From: an uncultured Coriobacteriia bacterium
GTDB taxonomy: Bacteria > Actinomycetota > Coriobacteriia > Coriobacteriales > QAMH01
Assembly: GCA_902493755.1 (NCBI GenBank)
Contig: CABURF010000019.1
Span: forward strand, 1 to 10,562
Length of the DNA: 10,562 nt
Reading direction: 5' to 3'
Shown here: positions 1 to 6,323 of the stretch, one piece after another
How positions within the stretch are numbered: position 1 is the stretch's first letter
How the letters are laid out: each line of letters opens with the position of its first letter
Notes under the pieces: model-generated
Databases searched by the model: none
What the model was told of the DNA's origin: nothing
What the model saw: only the letters and a program-made list of their open reading frames with translations
Program-made: the position numbers and the translations under genes

Positions 1-560
1 GCATTGAGGCAGTCGATCCTGGCACGCTCGCGTTTGGCTTCGTGGGTGACTCGACCTTCTTCGCCAGCGGCATCACGGGCGTTGTCAATGCCGTCTACAA
101 CCAGCACGATATGATCGTGTGCATACTCGACAACTCGACGACGGCCATGACCGGTCAGCAGCCACACCCGGGCACCGGCCACACGATGATGGGCAACGAT
201 GTGCCCGCGCTCAGCATACCGCGTATTCTCGAAGCACTCGACGTCGAATGCGCAATCGTCGATCCGCTCGACTTCGAGGCTGCCGTGCAGACGGTACGCG
301 ATGCCATCGACAAGACGGGCGTGCGTGCCATCATCTTCAAGTCGCCCTGCATCTATCTCGAGCCGCCACAGCATCCAGCCGTTGAGCTTGACCCCGATGC
401 CTGCATTGACTGTCGCGTCTGCATCAAGCAGCTTGGTTGCCCTGCTCTCGTGGTCGAGGATGGCCACGTGGCCGTGGATGCATCGCTGTGCTACGGTTGC
501 GAGCTCTGCTGCAAGATATGCCCCACTGACGCGCTGCGGGAAGGGGGACGCGATGAGTAG
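1..560 (+). CDS. iorA: Indolepyruvate:ferredoxin oxidoreductase, alpha subunit, 3' end (partial)
   Basis: Only the last 185 codons are in the window; the gene runs in from the left and the first complete codon begins at base 3. IorA is the thiamine-diphosphate subunit that oxidatively decarboxylates indolepyruvate and other arylpyruvates to aryl-acetyl-CoA, passing electrons to ferredoxin in the cytoplasm. Visible support: a TPP-binding motif starting GDSTFF and closing about 30 residues later with LDNS, followed by TAMTGQQPHPGTG, a typical IorA stretch. A C-terminal bacterial ferredoxin domain has two cysteine groups: CxxCxxCxxxxxCP at about 402-443 and CxxCxxCxxxCP at about 489-524. The 3' end overlaps iorB by 8 bp, which suggests coupled translation. 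The GTG at 42 lies inside the conserved GFVGDSTFF segment and is not a start. Family assignment is very secure; the exact 2-oxoacid preference is known only from the family. Confidence 0.95.
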   Translation, partial: IEAVDPGTLAFGFVGDSTFFASGITGVVNAVYNQHDMIVCILDNSTTAMTGQQPHPGTGHTMMGNDVPALSIPRILEALDVECAIVDPLDFEAAVQTVRDAIDKTGVRAIIFKSPCIYLEPPQHPAVELDPDACIDCRVCIKQLGCPALVVEDGHVAVDASLCYGCELCCKICPTDALREGGRDE

Positions 561-1143
561 ACGCTCCGGACTCAACTGCGTCATCTGTGGCGTGGGCGGA
601 CAGGGCAATGTGCTTGCCTCGCGCCTCATCGCGCAGGTGCTGCTTGCCCGTGACGAGCATGTGAAGACCGCAGAGACCATTGGCATGGCGCAGCGCGGCG
701 GCTCAGTTGCGAGTCACGTGCGTGGCGGCCGTCCGCAATCCCCGCTCGTGCCCAAGGGCTGTGCCGACTGCCTCATCGCCTTCGAGTCTGGCGAGGCCGT
801 GCGCTGTATCGACTACCTCGCGCCTGGCGCCACCATCGTCGTGAACACGCAGGCAACCCAACCTCCGGTAGCGGCCCTGCAAGGCATCGACTACGACGGG
901 TCCGAGGCACTTGCATACCTGCGTTCGCTGCCCGATGCCACGCTCATCGAAGTCGATGGAAGCTCCATCTGCGATCAGGTCGGATCGGCAAAGGTGCTCA
1001 ACATCGCGCTGCTTGCCGCGGCTGTCAAAAGCGGTGCGCTCGGCATTACGCGTGATGAGCTCGAGGACGCCATACGCGCTCGTGTGAAACCTCGCTTCCA
1101 CGAGATGAATCTGCGCGCCGTCACCCTCGTCTTCGGGGACTAA
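553..1143 (+). CDS. iorB: Indolepyruvate:ferredoxin oxidoreductase, beta subunit
   Basis: Complete 196-aa protein, normal length for IorB, the gamma-type 2-oxoacid oxidoreductase domain that pairs with IorA. The ATG at 553 lies within the last codons of iorA (8-bp overlap) and gives MSRRSGLNCVICGVGGQGN. The glycine-rich GVGGQG motif sits at residues 13-18, and the family-typical segment TAETIGMAQRGGSVASHVR follows. The reading frame is open far upstream, but those residues would be the +1 frame of iorA, so 553 is the sensible start. Together the two subunits feed reduced ferredoxin and aryl-acetyl-CoA into energy metabolism. That fits amino-acid fermentation in an anaerobe. The stop is only 14 bp from the reconstructed end of the convergent ackA. 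Confidence 0.95.
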   Translation: MSRRSGLNCVICGVGGQGNVLASRLIAQVLLARDEHVKTAETIGMAQRGGSVASHVRGGRPQSPLVPKGCADCLIAFESGEAVRCIDYLAPGATIVVNTQATQPPVAALQGIDYDGSEALAYLRSLPDATLIEVDGSSICDQVGSAKVLNIALLAAAVKSGALGITRDELEDAIRARVKPRFHEMNLRAVTLVFGD

Positions 1144-1157
1144 GCGCGCTTCGTTCA

Positions 1158-2376
1158 CTACTTCTTATTGAGCTTCTTCACGAGACTGCTCGTCTCGCGG
1201 GCGATGCGCACCTCTTCGTCGGTGGTCACGACGCAGATCTTGATGGGGCTGTCATCGATCGAGATGATGCGATTGACCTATCTGGCCCGTCACGTGATTG
1301 CGTTCCTTGTCCAGTATCATGCCCATGTGCGCGAGACCGTCGAAGATGCGCTCACGCAGCTCGGCCGAGTTCTCACCAATGCCCGCGGTCATGACGACAG
1401 CGTCGGTTCGCGTCATCGCGGCGTAGAAGCCGCCGATGGCCTTCTGCACCCGATACACGTACATGTCGATTGCGAGCTCTGCCTGTTCGTTGCCATCCTG
1501 TGCCGCCTCCAGCACATCGCGCATGTCGCTGGATAGGCCCGAAACACCCAGGATGCCGCTTTCGCGGTTGAGGATGGCGTCCATCTCGTCAAAGCTGATG
1601 CCCTCGCGACGCATGATGTAGGTGATGATGGCCGGGTCGATGGAGCCAGTGCGCGTGCCCATCATGAGGCCTTCGAGTGGCGTAAAGCCCATGGTGGTAT
1701 CGATGGACTTGCCATGGTTCACGGCCGTGATGGAGCCGCCGTTTCCCAGGTGGCAGGTGATGAGGCCAAGGTCCTTGAGTGGACGGCCAAGGAGGGCGGC
1801 CGCTTGCTTTGCCGCATAGCGGTGACTCGTGCCGTGGGCGCCGTAGCGGCGGATGCGATAGTCCTCGTAGTATCGCATGGGTAGTGGGTACATATAGGCT
1901 TTCGGAGGCATTGTGGTGTGAAAGGCGGTGTCGAACACGGCGACCTCCGGCGTGCCCGGCATCATCTTGCGCATCATGTCGATGCAGGCATCTGCGGGCG
2001 GGTTGTGAAGCGGCGCCAGCTCCTCGCAGGCCTCGAGTTTGGTCCGCGCGTCATCGTCGATGAGCGTGGCCTTGCTGAAGTACTCGCCACCCGCGACGAC
2101 GCGATTTCCGATGGCATCGATCTGGTCGAGGCTGCTGATGGGACTGCTGGGGGCTTGCACCAGTATGTCCAGCAGCTCCTTGAGGCATTCCGGCACCGTA
2201 AGGCCCGCCACGTCATAGGAGGTCTTGGCAAAGTCGGGTGCGAACGAGACATTCATGAACGCTTCGGGTGAGCCAACCTTTTCCGCAAGGCACCTCATGA
2301 GCGATAGCTTGTTATTCGTGTCGATGAGCTGGCTTTTCAAGCTGGAGCTTCCAGCGTTTACGACCAGTACGAGCAT
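1158..2376 (-). pseudogene. ackA: Acetate kinase, interrupted by a single-base frameshift near the 3' end
   Basis: Acetate kinase converts acetyl phosphate and ADP to acetate and ATP. The start at 2376 gives MLVLVVNAGSSSLK, the family signature 1, and has a strong RBS 5 nt upstream; an ATG ten codons further out is less likely. Other family marks are FDTAFHTTMP, the signature-2 block CHLGNGGSITAVNHGKS, and GFTPLEGLMMGTRTG. The frame from this start stops at 1252 after 374 codons, ending in an unconserved tail (QIGQSHHLDR). The expected C-terminus is read in the next frame from 1277 down to 1158: VNRIISIDDSPIKICV, then TTDEEVRIARET and LVKKLNKK. The TDEE segment corresponds to the region of the metal-binding glutamate of the Methanosarcina enzyme (Glu384), so the truncated form should be inactive. 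Joining the frames gives about 405 aa, the usual length. A sequencing error, a real mutation or recoding are all possible. No pta gene is visible. Confidence 0.9.
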
Positions 2377-2381
2377 TGTGT

Positions 2382-2388
2382 CCTCCTT
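2382..2388 (-). promoter_or_regulatory. Ribosome binding site of ackA
   Basis: On the minus strand the sequence reads AAGGAGG followed by five bases and the ATG at 2376. This nearly ideal Shine-Dalgarno match decides the ackA start in favour of 2376 over the in-frame ATG at 2406. Confidence 0.85.
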
Positions 2389-2448
2389 GTGATCGTGTCC
2401 GACCATTATAGATGAGGTGCTTTCCGGCGGAATGAGAACAGGGCACCA

Positions 2449-2471
2449 CGCGCCTCCGGTCGAAATGACAG
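2449..2471 (+). repeat. 23-bp dispersed repeat, copy 1
   Basis: The 23 bases from 2449 to 2471 (core GCCTCCGGTCGAAATGACAG) are identical to 10523-10545, same orientation. The flanks differ, so the shared block is short and sharply bounded. It lies between divergent ackA and the molybdoenzyme operon. Such GTCGAAATGACA-ending blocks look like the short intergenic repeats found in many bacterial genomes; that comparison is from memory. Here the copy lacks the GGCGC half that forms a hairpin next to copy 2. Confidence 0.7.
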
Positions 2472-2490
2472 AAGAAGCGGCGGGCTAATT

Positions 2491-2510
2491 CTCACCCCCT
2501 CCTTTCACCC
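2491..2510 (+). promoter_or_regulatory. Candidate regulator site: direct repeat of YTCACCC
   Basis: CTCACCC at 2491-2497 and TTCACCC at 2504-2510 are spaced 13 bp apart, about 125 bp upstream of the molybdoenzyme start. The stretch CTCACCCCC matches 8 of 9 bases of the reverse complement of the enterobacterial MalT box core (GGGGATGAG), and a MalT-like LuxR regulator is encoded downstream. Similar repeats lie upstream of the MFS gene. The 258-bp gap 2377-2634 otherwise shows the repeat above and no convincing promoter; TAGACT at 2557 with ATGACC at 2533 is a weak pair. Confidence 0.3.
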
Positions 2511-2634
2511 CTAAGTCCATTCCCTGCGGGTCATGACCATTCCCATACATGCTCTCTAGACTTTCTGTATCGACGGGCACTCGTCAGCTCGTCGGTTCCA
2601 AAATCAACTGAGAGAAGGAGAAAGGCGGTCATTC

Positions 2635-4998
2635 ATGGAAGAGATGAAAGCTGCCCCAGTCGTGAAACTGGACACGCTCTCCGACGTCAACGACATCGGA
2701 AAGCCGTGGCGCTTTGAGGAGGACGGGCTTACCGTCACGCGTCTGTCCCCGTGGTCTGCTCCGGGATGCCATCCCACGGGTTGCGGACTGAAGGTCTACA
2801 CCGATGGCGAGGATCGTGTCGTCAAGGTCGAGGGCGATGAGAATCACCCGGTCACGCAGGGACGCCTCTGCGTGCGCTGCCTGACGCTCATGGACTACAT
2901 GTACAATCCCTCCCGCATCATCTACCCGATGAAGCGCAATCCCGAGAAGCGCGGCGATGCCGATGCGTGGGAGCGTTGCACCTGGGATGAGGCCGTGGCC
3001 ATCATCAAGGAGAACTACGATCGCATCACCAAGCAGTACGGACGTGAGAGCTGCGTGTGCTTCACGGGCACCGGTCGTGAGGGCGGCACCTTCAACCCGT
3101 ATGGCTCGGTCATGCTCGGCACACCCAACTACTGCTATACGCAGTCGGGCTACGCATGCTATATTCCGCGACTGGCCGCATCGAGCTACATCATCGGTTC
3201 GGCATATCCTGAGATCGATTACGCATGTGCCTTGCCCGGGCGCTTCGATGACCCTGCCTACGAGCTGCCCGAGTGCCTCATCATGTGGGGCAAGATGCCG
3301 CTATCTTCCAACGGTGACGGGCTCTTTGGCCATGCCGTCATCGACATGATGCGCCGCGGTACGCGCCTCATCATGGTCGACCCGCGCATGAACTGGCTTG
3401 CAAGTCGCGCTGACATCCATCTGCGTCTGCGTGCCGGTACGGATACCGCGCTTGCCATGGGCCTGCTCTCGGTCATCATCAACGAGGATCTCTACGACCA
3501 CGAGTACGTCGAGTACTGGTGCTATGGCTTCGACGAGCTCAAGGAGCGCATCAACGATCCCGTCAAGGGTATGACTTCGGCCAAAGCTGCCGAAATCACC
3601 GGCATTCCCGAGGAGAAGATCGTCGAGGCTGCCCGCATGTACGCTCAGGCCAAGCCCGCGAGCATCTCCTGGGGCCTGGCCATCGACCAGAAGGCCAATG
3701 GCATGCAGGCTGGTCAGTGCATCCTCGACCTCATGGCCATCACCGGCAATATCGATGTTCCCGGCGGTAATGTCCTGGGCGATGTGACCTCCGGCCTCAA
3801 CGAGGTCGGTTTCGGTTTCGAGAAGGGTGTGGGTGACCTCGTGGGCGAGGTGATCGGTCTAGCCGACTACCCCGCCTATTGCAACCTCATCATGAATGCG
3901 CATGCCGACCTCATGCTCCAGACGCTCGAGACAGGCGAGCCCTATCCCATCAAGTTTGGCATGTATTGCGGCAATAACCTGATGTCCTGCACCTCGGCAG
4001 AGCCCAAGCGCTGGCATGATGCCATCCTCAAGTCGCTTGAGTTCTGCTTCACCATCGACACCTTCATGACGCCATCGGCCCAGGCATCGTGTGACGTGTT
4101 CCTCCCGTTGGCGGCATCTGCCGAGCGCGAGGGTACGACCTTCACGCACTATGGTGCCTCCATGGGCATCAAGGGCTTTTCGCAGGCGGCCACTCGTACG
4201 GGCGAGGCGCTCACCGATGCCGAAGCATGCTTCAAGCTCGGCAAGGCGCTCAATCCGCAGTGGTGGACCGATTACGACACTGTCGAGGACTTCATCAATC
4301 ACCTGCGCCTCTCCAATAAGTTCAAGTTCCGCGATGTGGCTCCTGCAGTCTATGTCCAGGACGAGGTAACCTATCGCAAGAACGAGTGTGGCAAGCTGCG
4401 CAGCGACGGCAAGGTGGGCTTCAATACGCCGACGGGCCGCATCGAGCTCTACTCCACCATTTTCCAGCAGTTTGACGATGATCCGCTGCCCTACTATGAC
4501 GAGCCGCAGTATAGTCCCGTCAACACGCCGGAGCTTCTGGAGGAGTACCCCTTTGTGCTCACGACTGGTGCCCGTCCCTATGCCTTCTTCCATTCCGAGA
4601 ACCGCCAGGTTCCGTTCTGCCGCGAGCTCAACCCCGACCCCATCGTCGAGGTGAATCCCAAGACGGCCAAGAAGCTTGGCATTGCGGACGGCCAGTGGTG
4701 CGAGATCTGGAACCAGTTTGGAAGCTGCAAGCAGAAGGCCAAGGTCACCGAGACGGTCGACGAGAACACCATCCACTGCCAGCATGCCTGGTGGTTCCCC
4801 GAGGAGGATGGCAGCGAGCCCAATCTCTATGGTAACTGGCGCAGTAACGTTAACAATCTCGTTCCCAATTTCCACTTCGGCAAGCTTGGTTTTGGTGCGC
4901 CGTTCAAGTGCCTGCTATGCAACATCAAGCCGATAGAAGAGTGCCTGGACACCGATATGAACGAGGTCTGGACGAAGTTCAAGAGGGAGGACCAATAA
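2635..4998 (+). CDS. Molybdopterin (bis-MGD) oxidoreductase, catalytic subunit; catechol dehydroxylase-like
   Basis: A 787-aa DMSO-reductase-superfamily enzyme. The N-terminal Fe-S region has Cys45, Cys50, Cys79 and Cys82 (GCHPTGCG and GRLCVRC), an unusual C-x4-C-x28-C-x2-C layout. Central molybdopterin domains follow: GTPNYCYTQSGYACYIPR, where Cys175 is the best candidate Mo ligand, VDPRMNWLASRAD, and RAGTDTALAMG. The C-terminal dinucleotide-binding domain carries TTGARPYAFFHSENRQ, AWWFPEEDG and GAPFKCLLC. No twin-arginine or other signal peptide is present, so it is probably cytoplasmic. The start at 2635 has AAGG 9 nt and AAGGAG 14 nt upstream; an in-frame ATG at 2644 is possible. It is followed with a 1-bp overlap by an Fe-S subunit gene. 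The style of the N-terminus and the regulator and transporter context resemble gut-actinobacterial catechol dehydroxylases and their relatives acetylene hydratase and pyrogallol transhydroxylase. Superfamily is certain; substrate is inference. Confidence 0.95.
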   Translation: MEEMKAAPVVKLDTLSDVNDIGKPWRFEEDGLTVTRLSPWSAPGCHPTGCGLKVYTDGEDRVVKVEGDENHPVTQGRLCVRCLTLMDYMYNPSRIIYPMKRNPEKRGDADAWERCTWDEAVAIIKENYDRITKQYGRESCVCFTGTGREGGTFNPYGSVMLGTPNYCYTQSGYACYIPRLAASSYIIGSAYPEIDYACALPGRFDDPAYELPECLIMWGKMPLSSNGDGLFGHAVIDMMRRGTRLIMVDPRMNWLASRADIHLRLRAGTDTALAMGLLSVIINEDLYDHEYVEYWCYGFDELKERINDPVKGMTSAKAAEITGIPEEKIVEAARMYAQAKPASISWGLAIDQKANGMQAGQCILDLMAITGNIDVPGGNVLGDVTSGLNEVGFGFEKGVGDLVGEVIGLADYPAYCNLIMNAHADLMLQTLETGEPYPIKFGMYCGNNLMSCTSAEPKRWHDAILKSLEFCFTIDTFMTPSAQASCDVFLPLAASAEREGTTFTHYGASMGIKGFSQAATRTGEALTDAEACFKLGKALNPQWWTDYDTVEDFINHLRLSNKFKFRDVAPAVYVQDEVTYRKNECGKLRSDGKVGFNTPTGRIELYSTIFQQFDDDPLPYYDEPQYSPVNTPELLEEYPFVLTTGARPYAFFHSENRQVPFCRELNPDPIVEVNPKTAKKLGIADGQWCEIWNQFGSCKQKAKVTETVDENTIHCQHAWWFPEEDGSEPNLYGNWRSNVNNLVPNFHFGKLGFGAPFKCLLCNIKPIEECLDTDMNEVWTKFKREDQ

Positions 4999-5501
4999 TG
5001 AGCAAGGAAGCGTACGGACTCCTTATCGATTACGAGTATTGCTCCGGCTGTCAGAGCTGCGAGGTAACTTGCAAGGAGACCCACAACTATCCCGTGGGCA
5101 AGTGGGGCATCCGCGTGCTCGAGGAAGGGCCGTGGGAGATCGAGGACGGAAGTGGCGTGTTCGACTATAACTACGTCCCCGTACCCACCGACCTGTGCGA
5201 CCTGTGCGCCGCGCGTACCTCGAAAGGTCGCGAGCCCGCCTGCGTGCATCACTGCCTGGCCAACGTCATCACCTATGGCCCCATTACGGAGCTTGCCGAG
5301 AAGATGTGCGAGAAGAGCAAGCAGGTGCTGTGGTTCCCGCAGTACAAGCCATTGGCTGCCAAAGGCAAGTTCGTGCCCACGAAGAAGAGCAACTCCGAGG
5401 GAACTGGCGTCAAGGTCGAAGTCGAGGCTAATGAGAGCTGGTCTACTGCCGCGCATCGTCGCAGTGATGATGACCATTTCGAGATGGGCCTCGTGGAGTA
5501 G
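4998..5501 (+). CDS. 4Fe-4S ferredoxin-type electron-transfer subunit of the molybdoenzyme
   Basis: A 167-aa protein whose ATG overlaps the stop of the catalytic subunit in TAATG, with GGGAGG 7 nt before the start, so the two are translationally coupled. Cysteines fall in two groups: Cys15-x2-Cys18-x2-Cys21-x3-Cys25 (CSGCQSCEVTC) and Cys67-x2-Cys70-x11-Cys82-x3-Cys86. This supports two 4Fe-4S clusters in DmsB/NrfC-like style. Most such subunits carry four clusters and exceed 180 aa, so this is a reduced form. Its role is to carry electrons to or from the Mo/Fe-S catalytic subunit. No quinol-oxidising membrane anchor gene follows, so the donor is probably a soluble carrier such as ferredoxin. 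The C-terminal 50 residues (KKSNSEGTGVKVEVEANESW and on) are polar, cysteine-free and probably flexible. Confidence 0.92.
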   Translation: MSKEAYGLLIDYEYCSGCQSCEVTCKETHNYPVGKWGIRVLEEGPWEIEDGSGVFDYNYVPVPTDLCDLCAARTSKGREPACVHHCLANVITYGPITELAEKMCEKSKQVLWFPQYKPLAAKGKFVPTKKSNSEGTGVKVEVEANESWSTAAHRRSDDDHFEMGLVE

Positions 5502-5521
5502 TTCTGCGCGTATCACCTCCT

Positions 5522-5557
5522 GGGCGGGCGGTGTAGCAGGGATTCGTCCGCCCGCCC
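5522..5557 (+). other. GC-rich hairpin upstream of the terminator
   Basis: GGGCGGGCGG at 5522-5531 is perfectly complementary to CCGCCCGCCC at 5548-5557, with a 16-nt loop. No T-run follows. Its 3' arm can alternatively pair with GGGCGG at 5563-5568, the 5' arm of the next hairpin, so the two hairpins could exclude one another. Confidence 0.75.
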
Positions 5558-5562
5558 CCCAA

Positions 5563-5598
5563 GGGCGGCCTTCCAGCCAAGGCCGCCCGCTCCTTTTT
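5563..5598 (+). terminator. Intrinsic (rho-independent) terminator after the molybdoenzyme operon
   Basis: GGGCGGCCTT at 5563-5572 and AAGGCCGCCC at 5579-5588 form a perfect 10-bp stem with a 6-nt loop, followed by GCTCC and five T at 5594-5598. It lies about 60 bp after the Fe-S subunit stop and only 27 nt before the FKBP start. It either ends the enzyme operon or limits read-through into the FKBP/regulator genes. Confidence 0.85.
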
Positions 5599-5625
5599 GC
5601 CGATGAAGCGAGGAAAGGCCAGATC

Positions 5626-6063
5626 ATGAAGAACAACAGCCGATTTGGACAGGCGGCATTCGTCCACTACCGTGGTGGGGTCGAGGGCGAGGAGCCGTTC
5701 GACGATCATTCCACAGGGGAGCCGGTCAAGATCATTTTGGGTGCAGGCACAGTCGTTCCGGGCATCGAAGACGTCTTGAGCGAGATGGAAGTGGGCGAGG
5801 AACGTACGGTTACTGTGCCGCCCGAGGAAGCCTATGGTCGTCGTGATCCCGATGGCGTGCAAATCTACCCACGCACGATGTTTTCTTTCGGCGATGAGCT
5901 GGAAGTGGGCAGCGCCTTCAAATGGACCAATCCCGCCTCAGGCATGCCGATTCCGGTACGCGTGATCGAGGCGACCGATTCGACCGTGAAGGTTGACTTT
6001 AATCATCCGCTTGCAGAAAAGACACTAGTATACTGGTTGAAGCTCGAAGACCTGGTTGGCTAG
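5626..6063 (+). CDS. SlyD-like FKBP-type peptidyl-prolyl cis-trans isomerase
   Basis: A 145-aa protein with the FKBP fold in SlyD arrangement. The N-terminal FKBP half has VHYRGG (residues 13-18), PFDD, a G-G-VVPGIEDVL strand-loop (39-51), MEVGE and PPEEAYG (65-71). An inserted insert-in-flap chaperone region follows at about 72-122, then the closing VDFNHPLAEKTL (123-134) typical of SlyD. The histidine/cysteine-rich metal-binding tail of E. coli SlyD is absent. No signal peptide, so it is cytoplasmic. ATG 5626 has a GAGGAAAGG ribosome site about 7 nt upstream. It starts 27 nt after a terminator T-run, leaving no room for its own promoter between, so expression needs read-through or a promoter embedded in or before the hairpins. 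Possible roles are folding of the neighbouring metalloenzyme or general housekeeping; the first is only inference. Confidence 0.92.
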   Translation: MKNNSRFGQAAFVHYRGGVEGEEPFDDHSTGEPVKIILGAGTVVPGIEDVLSEMEVGEERTVTVPPEEAYGRRDPDGVQIYPRTMFSFGDELEVGSAFKWTNPASGMPIPVRVIEATDSTVKVDFNHPLAEKTLVYWLKLEDLVG

Positions 6064-6080
6064 GAGCGCTGGTCACGACC

Positions 6081-6323
6081 ATGAACTGCTTTCCATGCAA
6101 GGGACCAGGCTGTAACAGTTGCGGTAAGTTCGCCCGGACGTTCAAGACGGTGCGCAATAGCCGCGCGTTTCGGTGTCCGTTGTGTGAGGGCATGATAGAC
6201 GCCGATACAGGAACATGCGCACGTTGCGGACATGTGGCATATGCGCCGCCGGGTCAGCGCAGAGAAACGGGGAATCTCTATGGACGCGATGAAGTCCCAA
6301 GGCCAGATGGCGCAGGATGCTAG
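6081..6323 (+). CDS. Small eight-cysteine zinc-ribbon-like protein
   Basis: An 80-aa predicted protein beginning 17 bp after the FKBP stop. Two cysteine sets are seen: Cys3-x2-Cys6-x4-Cys11-x2-Cys14 and Cys32-x2-Cys35-x10-Cys46-x2-Cys49, the second being a classic zinc-ribbon spacing (CPLC then CARCGH). The first set could bind a second zinc or complete a rubredoxin-like site. A further Cys80 is the last residue. The final 30 residues (YAPPGQRRETGNLYGRDEV region) are polar and overlap the start of the luxR gene by 44 bp in another frame. A TAGGAG sequence at the FKBP stop lies 13-14 nt upstream of the ATG, a distant but usable ribosome site. I do not recognise the family. The cysteine pattern and operon-like spacing make it likely real; function is unknown, with metal binding or nucleic-acid binding possible. 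Confidence 0.62.
   Translation: MNCFPCKGPGCNSCGKFARTFKTVRNSRAFRCPLCEGMIDADTGTCARCGHVAYAPPGQRRETGNLYGRDEVPRPDGAGC

Noticed and set aside
703..1158. Minus-strand open frame of 151 codons opposite iorB
   Set aside because: Shadow of the well-supported iorB; no family resemblance.
1278..1281. Programmed ribosomal frameshift as the default explanation for ackA
   Set aside because: A +1 shift is required and no known slippery sequence or stimulatory structure is seen; acetate kinase is not known to use recoding.
1168..2271. Several plus-strand open frames opposite ackA
   Set aside because: All are antisense to acetate kinase signatures and have the composition of shadow frames.
3859..4875. Long minus-strand open frame (338 codons) inside the molybdoenzyme gene
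   Set aside because: It is antisense to strongly conserved molybdopterin-binding sequence, has no recognisable domain, and arises from the codon bias of the plus-strand gene.
4827..5636. Minus-strand open frame of 269 codons over the Fe-S subunit and terminator
   Set aside because: It runs through the terminator hairpins and is antisense to a clear ferredoxin-type gene; no protein motifs seen.
6232..6279. Upstream ATGs at 6232 and 6241 as the luxR start
   Set aside because: They add arginine-rich residues coded inside the small cysteine protein gene and lack a ribosome site as good as GGGGA before 6280; not fully excluded.
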